Positions 18,651 to 27,300 of a DNA stretch of 34,543 nucleotides are shown piece by piece. Source of the DNA: Bacteroidales bacterium (GTDB taxonomy: Bacteria; Bacteroidota; Bacteroidia; Bacteroidales; UBA7960); assembly GCA_007118135.1 (NCBI GenBank), contig SKSE01000056.1, positions 1 to 34,543 of the forward strand. The letters run 5' to 3'. Each line of letters starts with the position of its first letter. Within the stretch, counting starts at the first letter, position 1. The notes under the pieces are model-generated. The model searched no databases. It had not been told where the DNA came from and saw nothing but the letters and a program-made list of their open reading frames with translations. Position numbers and translations under genes: made by a program.

Positions 18651-20965
18651 GTCTAATCCTGCTTCTTTTTTGCAGTTGTTCAAGAAATGATATATCCCAT
18701 ACAGAATATGTAATGTGGTATAATCAGCCTGCCGGTGAATGGGTTGAAGCCTTGCCTGTGGGTAATGGTCGATTGGGCGCTATGGTATTTGGCAATCCTG
18801 TAAAAGAGCGAATCCAGTTTAATGAAGAGAGCTTGTGGGCAGGTAGTAAAATTGACAACAATAACCCACAATCATTGGAAAACCTTGGGAAGATACAACA
18901 GCTGATTTTCGATGGGGATTACGATACAGCTGTAAGAATGGCCAATGATTTCATGGTAGGCACACCTCCCAGGATTCGCTCTTATCAAACTTTTGGTGAT
19001 CTTATTCTGGAATATCATTGGAACGACCAGCCAAAGAATTACAGAAGAGAACTTCATTTAAACAAAGGCATTGCTACCACTGTATTTGAAGTAGGGGAAA
19101 ATGTCATAAAGCAAGAGGTATTTGTTTCGGCCCCTCATGATGTTATTGCTGTCAGGATTTTATCCGACGAACCAATTAGTTTAGATGTGAGTCTCACGCG
19201 CGAAAAGGATGCGGTTGTAGAAACCACCGCTGATGGCAGAATTATAATGACCGGCCAAATTATTGACCAGGATGATCAATTAAGGGGACCAGGCGGTGCT
19301 CACATGAAATTCTCTTCCATAGCAAAACTTTTAAATAAAGGAGGAAATCTGCTAAATAAAGATGAAGGAATCGCATGCATAGAAGTAAATGAGATTACTG
19401 TTTTTCTTACTGCGGCAACTAACTATGATATTGATAAACTTAATTTCTCACCGGCTATTGATGCACTTGCGGAATGTGAAATAATTCTGGAAGGAATTAA
19501 TGGCTTGTCTTTCTCACAAATAAAAAAGGCCCATGTAGAAAACCATTCCGATATGTTTGACCGTGTAAGCTTAAGCTTTGGAGAAGACACTCTTACACAC
19601 ATTCCCACCGACCAGAGATTGAATCGGGTAAAGGAAGGAGCAATTGACAATGGACTGGTTGCCACTTTTTTCCAATACGGAAGGTATTTGCTGATGGGTT
19701 CTTCCCGTGAGCCGGGACGTTTACCTGCCAACTTACAAGGGGTATGGAACGAGCATTTTCAAGCACCCTGGAATTCTGATTTCCATACAAATATTAACCT
19801 GCAAATGAATTACTGGCCGGCAGAAGTTTGCAATTTATCGGAAACCAGTTTAATTCTTGCCCGGTTTATGGAGAAGATTACCGTGCCGGGAGCAGTTACA
19901 GCCAGAAAAATGTATGGTGCTAATGGCTGGACAATGCACCATTTAACCGACGTTTTTGGGCGAACCGGAGTTGCTGACGGGGTATGGGGAGTATCGCCAC
20001 TTGCCGGTACCTGGATGACTTTCCCGATTTATCGACACTTCCAGTTTACAAGGGATACAGCGTATTTAAGAAGCATTTATCCAATACTCAAAGGTTCTGC
20101 AGAGTTTATACTGGACTTTTTAATTGAATCTCCGGAAGGCTATTTGGTAACCAATCCTTCTCATTCTCCTGAGAATTATTTTTTTGTTCCCGGAACCAAC
20201 AATCAGGAACGTTCGGCATTAACATACTCCGCAACGATGGATATTCAGATTATAAAAGAATTGTTTGATATAATTATTACCTCTTCTGAAATTCTGGAAA
20301 AAGACCAGGTTTTTGCTGAAAAAATTAAGGAAACCAGAAAACAATTACCTCCCGTAAGAATCGGTGAAGATGGTACTATTCAGGAATGGATTCAGGATTA
20401 TGAAGAAGTTGAATTAGGACATCGCCATATGTCTCACCTGTTAGGACTCTATCCGCTGGCACAAATTACAACTGAAACACCTGAGTTTTTTGATGCAGCC
20501 CAAAAGACTATACATAAAAGACTTGCCCATGGTGGAGGACATACCGGTTGGAGCCGTGCATGGATTGTTAACTTTTTTGCCCGGTTGCAGGATGGCGAAA
20601 GAGCTCATGAAAATCTTCAGGCATTTTTGGCAAGATCAACTTTGTTAAACCTTTTTGGTGATCATCCTCCGTTTCAGATCGATGGAAACTTCGGTGCTAC
20701 AGCAGGAATTGCAGAGATGCTTTTGCAATCGCACAATGAAACGATTCGTCTTTTACCGGCATTGCCCAATGCCTGGAACGAAGGAATTGTAAAAGGGTTA
20801 AAAGCCAGAGGAGGTTTTGAATGCGACATTTACTGGAGCAACGGAAAGCTGACAAAAGCAATTATTTATTCAGAAAATGGAGGCAGAACCCATGTTGAAT
20901 ATGGTTCCGAAAAATTTACAATCGACCTTAAACCAGGAGGCCAATATACCTATTTGATTGATTAA
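18623..20965 (+). CDS. GH95 alpha-L-fucosidase, lipoprotein
   Basis: A 780-residue inverting fucosidase, expected to act on alpha-1,2-linked or related fucose. The signal ends in LLLFCSC with C19 the likely lipidated residue. The N-terminal sandwich carries YNQPAGEWVEALPVGNGRLG and FNEESLWAG. The toroid carries HTNINLQMNYWPAE, where N390 and N392 correspond to the paired base-activating asparagines of the Bifidobacterium enzyme (N421/N423). QEWIQDYEEVELGHRHMSHL holds the general-acid Glu region, and FQIDGNFGATAGIAEML holds the conserved Asp. All key residues appear present and the length is normal. It is the last gene of the plus-strand trio, 35 bases after the beta-helix gene. The final 96 bases around its stop recur at 27760-27855. 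Confidence 0.95.
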   Translation: MKIKNYLLISLILLLFCSCSRNDISHTEYVMWYNQPAGEWVEALPVGNGRLGAMVFGNPVKERIQFNEESLWAGSKIDNNNPQSLENLGKIQQLIFDGDYDTAVRMANDFMVGTPPRIRSYQTFGDLILEYHWNDQPKNYRRELHLNKGIATTVFEVGENVIKQEVFVSAPHDVIAVRILSDEPISLDVSLTREKDAVVETTADGRIIMTGQIIDQDDQLRGPGGAHMKFSSIAKLLNKGGNLLNKDEGIACIEVNEITVFLTAATNYDIDKLNFSPAIDALAECEIILEGINGLSFSQIKKAHVENHSDMFDRVSLSFGEDTLTHIPTDQRLNRVKEGAIDNGLVATFFQYGRYLLMGSSREPGRLPANLQGVWNEHFQAPWNSDFHTNINLQMNYWPAEVCNLSETSLILARFMEKITVPGAVTARKMYGANGWTMHHLTDVFGRTGVADGVWGVSPLAGTWMTFPIYRHFQFTRDTAYLRSIYPILKGSAEFILDFLIESPEGYLVTNPSHSPENYFFVPGTNNQERSALTYSATMDIQIIKELFDIIITSSEILEKDQVFAEKIKETRKQLPPVRIGEDGTIQEWIQDYEEVELGHRHMSHLLGLYPLAQITTETPEFFDAAQKTIHKRLAHGGGHTGWSRAWIVNFFARLQDGERAHENLQAFLARSTLLNLFGDHPPFQIDGNFGATAGIAEMLLQSHNETIRLLPALPNAWNEGIVKGLKARGGFECDIYWSNGKLTKAIIYSENGGRTHVEYGSEKFTIDLKPGGQYTYLID

Positions 20966-20969
20966 AAAA
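20874..20969 (+). repeat. 96-bp direct repeat, left copy (3' end of the GH95 gene)
   Basis: The bases match 27760-27855 at 94 of 96 positions (offset 6886). This copy is the intact GH95 3' end plus four bases after the stop codon. The two differences (CCA/CCC and CAA/CAG) are both silent in the GH95 frame. To the left the match fades after a few bases (TTCA shared). To the right it stops at 20969. Confidence 0.95.
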
Positions 20970-21058
20970 CACTATTGTCCGGTAAAAAATTAGAGAAAGG
21001 AAGCATGCTGTTTTGTTCCTTCGCCAAGTGCACATCATTACGTGAGGTTTCTGGCGCG

Positions 21059-21182
21059 ATGCTAAGATTGGCAGGCAAAACCAAGCATTTTAAGTTGGAT
21101 CATAACCCATAATAGAAGCACCCTGTCTGATGTAAATAAAAGACGTGATGCAGACGTGTTTTGCCTGATTTACAATTAGCAT
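21059..21182. repeat. Imperfect long inverted repeat at the left edge of the cytochrome module
   Basis: The outer arms ATGCTAA (21059-21065) and TTAGCAT (21176-21182) are complementary. So are the inner arms CAGGCAAAAC (21072-21081) and GTTTTGCCTG (21158-21167), a perfect 10-base pair. The gaps between inner and outer arms are 6 and 8 bases. The centre is 76 bases with no reading frame of note. It could be a MITE-like fragment or a structured RNA or terminator. No target-site duplication is visible. The rest of the 291-base gap 20966-21256 shows nothing I recognise. Confidence 0.45.
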
Positions 21183-21256
21183 TTACAAAAATACAATCAT
21201 CATTTATCGGACGTTAGTGATAGTTATTATTATATTTACCAAATTATTTCTTTTTT

Positions 21257-23035
21257 ATGGGATCGATCAGATATCTATTGGTAGTTTTTGTTGTGTTGTT
21301 TGTTCTTCTGGTTTCTTATGGCAGCCTTAATGACAGTAAATCTCCACCCTTTTATCCCACAGACATCAAAGAGACTTCCGGTCAGCAGTTTTTGTTGTCT
21401 AATAAGGGAACAAAAGCAGTGGCATTGTACCCTGAAGGGTTTGAGAGTCCACTCCGGGTTTGGCATTTTGATGAAGCGCCAACGGGTCTGGGCACCAGAG
21501 GTGATTATGCCTATGTAACAACATTTGAGACGGTCGGGGAGGTACACATCCTTCATTTGCAATCAGGTGAAGTTGAAAAAACACTGACCACAGGCTCAGG
21601 TGCTAACACGCCATTGATTTCTCCTGATGGCAATGCGCTTTATGTGTTGAACCAGTTTCAGGGCACGGTCAGTAAAATTGACCTGAACAGCCGGGAGGTC
21701 GTAGCTACTGTCAAGGTGTTGCGTGAACCCCGGTCTGCAGTCATTGACAAAGATGGCAGGTATCTTTTCGTAGCAAATTTTTTGCCTGCACAGCGTGCTG
21801 ATCTTGACACAGTAGCTGCGATGGTTTCTGTAATTGATCTTGAAGGGTTTACAAAGGTCAGAGACATTGCCATGGCCAATGGAAGCAATTCTTTGCGTGG
21901 GATGGCTCTCAGTCCTGACGGGAAATATGTTTTTGTTACCCATAACCTGGCCCGGTTTGGTGTGCCTACCAATCAGCTAACACAGGGTTGGATGAATACC
22001 AGCGCCATGGGCATTATTGATGTCGGCACACTCGAAAAGATCGCCACCGTTTTGCTTGATGATCCCGAACGGGGCGCTGCAGGCATCTGGGATGTCAACT
22101 GCACCACTGAAAATATTGTAATTACCCATTCAGGAACCCATGAGATCAGCCTGATTGACTACAATGGTTTCGTGGAAAAGCTAAATACCTATCCCAATAA
22201 AAATCTTCTGAATTTCGATCTGAGTTTCATGCAGGGAATCCGTCAGCGCATTCCTCTTGTTGGCAATGGTCCCCGTAATTTTGTCATTTCTGGCAACATG
22301 GCATTCATCCCCACTTATTTTTCTGATACGCTTAATGTGGTAAGTCTGACCAACGGACAGATCACTTCCGTTGCGCTTAATCCTGGCAGGCTTGCATCGA
22401 ATATTGACATTGGAGAAAGGGTTTTCAATGACGCCAGCTTCTGTTTCCAGAACTGGCAGTCGTGCAATGGTTGCCATCCGGGAGATGCGCGAGCAGATGG
22501 TTTAAATTGGGACCTGATGAATGATGGGGTTGGCAACCCGAAGAACACAAAAAGTTTGCTCTACAGCCATGTAACCCCTCCTGCAATGATTTCTGGCATC
22601 CGCGCAAGCGCTGAAATGGCTGTCAGAGCGGGTTTCACCCATATACAGTTTGCAAAAATATCCGAAGACCTTGCCAAAGCTGTCGATGAATACCTGAAGT
22701 CACTTCAGCCAGTTCCCAGCCCATGGCTGGCAAATGGGAACCTATCTGAAAAAGCAGAGCGGGGCAGGGATGTTTTCAATAGACTCGGTTGTGGAGACTG
22801 TCATTCAGGCCCTTATTATACAGACCTGCAGATGTATAGGATTGGTGAAGATGTGGAGTTTGAAAACGGATGGGATACACCCACGCTGATTGAGGTTTGG
22901 CGAACTGCTCCATACCTCTTTGACGGCAGGGCTGCCACCATGGAGGATGTATTTGCCGTTCATAATCATGGGATTTACGAAAAACTGTCAGATAAAGAGT
23001 TGGATGAGTTGGTTGAATTTGTAAATTCCTTGTGA
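21257..23035 (+). CDS. YVTN beta-propeller fused to diheme cytochrome c peroxidase-like domain (HzsB/HzsC-like)
   Basis: A 592-residue protein with one hydrophobic N-terminal segment (RYLLVVFVVLFVLLVSY) acting as signal or anchor. Residues about 45-385 are a seven-bladed YVTN-type propeller (ISPDGNALYVLNQFQGTVSK, DKDGRYLFVANF, LSPDGKYVFVTHN). Residues about 385-592 are a MauG/cytochrome c peroxidase-like domain with two c-type heme sites, C403-NG-C406-H407 and C512-GD-C515-H516. DTPTLIEVWRTAPYLFDGRAATMEDVF is the usual C-terminal peroxidase signature. A propeller plus a diheme peroxidase-like unit is what anammox hydrazine synthase has as HzsB and HzsC, which are fused in Scalindua. With an HzsA-like gene two positions downstream, the resemblance is hard to ignore. 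It probably works in the periplasm. Without the neighbour it would be called a generic YVTN-cytochrome. The reaction is unknown. Confidence 0.85.
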   Translation: MGSIRYLLVVFVVLFVLLVSYGSLNDSKSPPFYPTDIKETSGQQFLLSNKGTKAVALYPEGFESPLRVWHFDEAPTGLGTRGDYAYVTTFETVGEVHILHLQSGEVEKTLTTGSGANTPLISPDGNALYVLNQFQGTVSKIDLNSREVVATVKVLREPRSAVIDKDGRYLFVANFLPAQRADLDTVAAMVSVIDLEGFTKVRDIAMANGSNSLRGMALSPDGKYVFVTHNLARFGVPTNQLTQGWMNTSAMGIIDVGTLEKIATVLLDDPERGAAGIWDVNCTTENIVITHSGTHEISLIDYNGFVEKLNTYPNKNLLNFDLSFMQGIRQRIPLVGNGPRNFVISGNMAFIPTYFSDTLNVVSLTNGQITSVALNPGRLASNIDIGERVFNDASFCFQNWQSCNGCHPGDARADGLNWDLMNDGVGNPKNTKSLLYSHVTPPAMISGIRASAEMAVRAGFTHIQFAKISEDLAKAVDEYLKSLQPVPSPWLANGNLSEKAERGRDVFNRLGCGDCHSGPYYTDLQMYRIGEDVEFENGWDTPTLIEVWRTAPYLFDGRAATMEDVFAVHNHGIYEKLSDKELDELVEFVNSL

Positions 23036-23102
23036 ACAGGGCTGCATTGGAAAAGGAATGGCTAATTTGCTAAACCCACTTTAAGAGATTTTGAGGAGAA
23101 AA

Positions 23103-23129
23103 ATGAATAATCAGGATAATTCCCGGTAG
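23103..23129 (+). other. Eight-codon open frame with a Shine-Dalgarno-like site before the RidA-like gene
   Basis: GAGGAGAAAA precedes an ATG that reads MNNQDNSR and stops, three bases before the ATG of the next gene in another frame. GGAG-type sites are unusual in this window. It could be a leader peptide, or the true N-terminus of the next protein displaced by a frameshift or sequencing error. Confidence 0.3.
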
Positions 23130-23131
23130 AT

Positions 23132-24289
23132 ATGTTGCAAACGAGATATTCAGTTATAAAAACATCAGGTGCCGGTTTCACCGGGCAACTGGAAGAATTA
23201 TTTGATGCTTTCAAACCCGGAAATAAGGTTGTAAGGCTGGTGCTCTTCGGAAACCCTTCAGGATGTGAGGAATATCGGGCAAATCTTGGTCAGATAAAAA
23301 ATGCTGTGCACCGGTATTTTGGGGATCAACCGCCGGTTTACAGTTATATTGCCCAGCCGCCATTAGATGGTAACAGGTTGACAATGGAGATTGTTGAGAT
23401 TGTTCCTGAGGTATCAATGCAATTTTTTTATGGCAGCAAGAATGGAACTCCATATATCACTGTAAAAACGGATTGCGTCAAATATCTGTTTGTTGGCGGG
23501 TTAAAGGCAGATTCGCCAGGTTTGGGACTAAGGGAACAGGCTGATGAGATTTTTGCCAGACTGGATCAGATACTGAATATAGAAGGGATGCCAATTTCAT
23601 CAATTGTCAGGCAATGGAATTACATCGAACAAATACTTGCGATTAAAAACGGAAGACAACATTATCAGGAGTTTAACGATTCAAGGTCGCTGTTTTATCA
23701 TCAAACAACTTTTGAGAATGGTTATCCGGCGGCAACCGGAGTAGGTGCCAGTTGTGCAGGCGTTGTTGTTGATCTCGACGCGTTGCATCCGCTGCGGCAT
23801 GATGTAAGGATTGTATCACTGAATAATAGCTTGCAGGTGCCGGCCCATGCCTACTCGCCCTCCGTCTTGCTGGGTGAAGATGACCGGAAAACGGGACAAA
23901 AATTCACCCCAAAGTTTGAAAGGGGTAAAGCCATTTTATATGGCAACAAAGGATTTATCTATATTTCTGGCACCGCAGCAATCAGGGGTGAGAAAAGCTT
24001 GAATGATGCCTCTGTGAAGGAACAAACCCGCATGACCCTTGAAAATATCCAATACCTGATATCAAATGAGAACCTGGCCAAAGAAGGAATAAATGATGTG
24101 GAGAGTGTCAGGCTCTGTTCGTTGCGGATTTATCTGAAGGAGAATCACTATTACGATCAGGCAAAAAAGATTGTTGAAGAGATTTATCACGGCTTGCCTG
24201 CGGTATACCTTAAAGGCGATGTTTGTCGCGATGAGCTTTTGGTTGAAATTGAGGGGGCCGCCACTTTCAACTTATTAACAAAATTATAA
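23132..24289 (+). CDS. RidA/YjgF-superfamily, chorismatase-like protein
   Basis: A 385-residue protein with no signal peptide, so presumably cytoplasmic, unlike its two heme-protein neighbours. The C-terminal half carries the YjgF/RidA pattern: GKAILYGNKGFIYISGTAAI, then VKEQTRMTLENIQYLI, and later VESVRLCSLRIYLK. The overall layout (N-terminal partner domain, then RQWNYIEQI and GYPAATGVGASC, then RidA) resembles the FkbO/XanB2 chorismatase family, which converts chorismate to hydroxybenzoate-type products. Whether the chorismate site is complete cannot be judged by eye. It lies 96 bases after the propeller-cytochrome gene and 37 before the HzsA-like gene, so the three probably form one operon. 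Making an aromatic compound or protecting against a reactive amine or imine are both possible roles. Confidence 0.7.
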   Translation: MLQTRYSVIKTSGAGFTGQLEELFDAFKPGNKVVRLVLFGNPSGCEEYRANLGQIKNAVHRYFGDQPPVYSYIAQPPLDGNRLTMEIVEIVPEVSMQFFYGSKNGTPYITVKTDCVKYLFVGGLKADSPGLGLREQADEIFARLDQILNIEGMPISSIVRQWNYIEQILAIKNGRQHYQEFNDSRSLFYHQTTFENGYPAATGVGASCAGVVVDLDALHPLRHDVRIVSLNNSLQVPAHAYSPSVLLGEDDRKTGQKFTPKFERGKAILYGNKGFIYISGTAAIRGEKSLNDASVKEQTRMTLENIQYLISNENLAKEGINDVESVRLCSLRIYLKENHYYDQAKKIVEEIYHGLPAVYLKGDVCRDELLVEIEGAATFNLLTKL

Positions 24290-24326
24290 TCATGTTTCTT
24301 TTCTCCATTCCATTCATCTTCTTAAA

Positions 24327-27300
24327 ATGTTCATAATGAAAAATAGTTTCGGCATTATACCTTTTTTACTGCTGCTCCTGGTTATGGTCATCATTTCAGG
24401 CAATGCCTGGAAAGAAACCGAAAAAAGTGAAATTCTTTTTGATCCATACCAGTATGAACCGGTTTCGGAAAATGCTTTTGACGACATCATTTTCCGGCTT
24501 GAATCATTTGATCCAACCATGTACAGGATGGCGCTGGATGATCTGCAGAATACCTATCCCACAAAATTTATTACAGAGGACAAGACACTCATTGCTTTGA
24601 ATAGAATGGATGAAGGCAGGGACGAACTGATCAGAGGAGTGCGCGACGGCGATAGAAGCGCCTATCGGGATGCGGTATTGCTGATGCGGCAGCTTGATCA
24701 GCAATTGCTTCATAACCCGCTGATTGATGGGAAAACCATGGTGGCCATCAAACGCCGGATTGGCGATCGCGCGCGCACTGAAATGGGTGGCGGTATCGGA
24801 CTGGCGCCGTCAAACTTCCAGAACAATTCTGAAATACATCATCCAGCAACGGGCTGGGACAATGAATTCATCACGATTTCAATGAAAGGTGCCAGCCGCA
24901 TCATTAGCTACCTGTATACCCCACCCAAAGGTATGATCATTGCCAATCCGGATGTGCATTACAGCGGCAAAAGAATGCTTTTTGCCTCAATTGGCAGCAA
25001 CAACAGGTGGCATATTTTTGAAATTGACCTTGTGGACAGGTCGGTCAGGCAGGTCACCCCCGAAGCTTACAAAGATTTTGATAGTTTTGAGCCAATATAT
25101 ACCCCCGGAGGTAAGATCATATTCTGCTCAACAGCCACTTTTCTCGGACTGCCCTGCACCGACGGGGGCAATAAAATGTCGGGCATCTTCCAGTATGATC
25201 CCGAAACAGGAACCACCCGGCAGCTGACTTTTGACCAGGACAGCAACTGGGATCCGGTTGTCATGAATGATGGCCGCATCCTTTATCAACGCTGGGAATA
25301 TGCCGACATGGCACATTCCAATTACCGCCTTTTGTTTACCATGAATCCGGATGGGACAGGCCAGCAGGCCTACTATGGCTCCAATTCCTACTTTCCCACG
25401 GCATTTTTCAATGCCCGGCCCATTCCGGGCCATAGCACGGCTGTTGTGGGTATTGCAAGTGGCCATCACGGCATATCGCGCAGCGGTCGCATGCTGGTGA
25501 TCGATCCCGCAATTGGGCGGAAAGAGGCTGATGGCGTTACTGCCGAAATACCTTATTATGGCAGGAAAGTTGAGCCTTTGGTGCGCGACAGGCTGGTTGA
25601 TGGGGTCTGGCCGCAGTTCCTGCAGCCATATCCGTTGAGTGATAAGTATTTTTTGGTGTCAATGAAGCCAACCCCCCGCTCTTTGTGGGGACTTTACCTG
25701 GTTGATGTTTTTGGGAACATGACGCTGATCATAGAAAGTGAAAACGAAGCCTTTGTTGAACCGGTTCTGGCTGATGCAGTGCCTGCCAAACCAATCATAC
25801 CTGAAAGGGTCAATCCCGACAGCAAAACAGCAACGATATTTTTGCAGAATGTTTATGAAGGTGATGGTTTAAAAGGGATCCCAGTGGGTGAGGTTAAGAA
25901 GCTTCGCGTGATCTCTTATGGATTCAGTCCGTGGGGACAGGGTGGACTATTGGGTACGATCGGCATGGATGGCCCGTGGGACATTAAGCGGGTGCTGGGT
26001 ACGGTAGATGTAGAGGCCGATGGATCGGCCATGTTCATGGTTCCTGCAAACACGCCAATTGCTGTGCAGCCCCTTGATTCGGAAGGAAAGGCACTGCAGT
26101 TGATGAGGTCATGGTTTACCGCCATGCCCGGTGAAACGCTTTCATGCATCGGATGCCATGAAGACAAAAACCGGGTGCCTCTTCCCGGTATCAGCCTTGC
26201 TGCACGAAAAAGACCCCAGGAGATCAAAGAGTGGTATGGAGAAGAGCGGGGATTCAGTTTTGCGCACGAGATTCAACCCATTCTTGACAGGGCCTGCGTT
26301 GCCTGTCATAACGGGGATCGACCTGAATTGATCTATTTGAAAGGTGACAAAAGAATTACTGATTGGAATTCTCAGATTTCCGGACGTGCAGATCAATATT
26401 ATGGTGGAGATTTCTCCTTGTCATATGGGAATTTGCATCGCTTTGTGCGTCGTCCGGGCATTGAAAGCGACATTGACATGCTTGTTCCCATGGATGTGCA
26501 TGCCGACCAGACGGAGTTGATGCAAATCTTGCAAAAAGGACATTATAATGTTCAATTATCAAGGGAGGAGCTGGAAAAAATTGCCTGCTGGATTGACCTG
26601 AATGCCCCGTTTCACGGCCGCAGATCTGATATAAGAACATTTTACCGTACTGAACAGGCCAGGGTTTTGAGGTCGAAATATGCCAGCATGTTTAACATCA
26701 CAGAACCTGATCTTGAAGTTTTGCCCCCACTTCCCACGTCAATTGTTCCTCAACTACCGGAACCCCTTTCTATTGACAAGGGAGTCGATACCATACCCGG
26801 ATGGCCGGTGGCCAGGGGCGACATTGAGAACCGGCAACTTGCCCTGGGTAAATACCAGGTGTCCTTGCCGTTGGCAGAAGGAATTTCGATCGATATGGTC
26901 AAGGTGCCGGCCGGCAATTTCATTATGGGGAGTACCGACCATCCGGATGAGATGCCACGAACGGAACAGCATGTTTCAGCTTTCTGGATCGGACGGTTCG
27001 AGGTAACCAACAAGATATATGCCCTGTTTGACCCCGGTCATGACTCAAGGGATGAGCACCGGCATGGTTATCAATTCGGCAGGAAAGGTTACCCGTTGAA
27101 CCATCCCGACCAACCGGTGGTTCGCGTTTCGTGGGATGAGGCCATGGCATTTTGCAGGTGGCTGAGTGATAAAACCGGCCGAAACTTTACCCTGCCTACC
27201 GAGGCGCAGTGGGAGTGGGCAGCGCGTGCCGGAACAGACACACCTTATTCTTTTGGCAATTTTGGAGATGACTTTTCGCTGTATGCAAATTTTGGAGATA

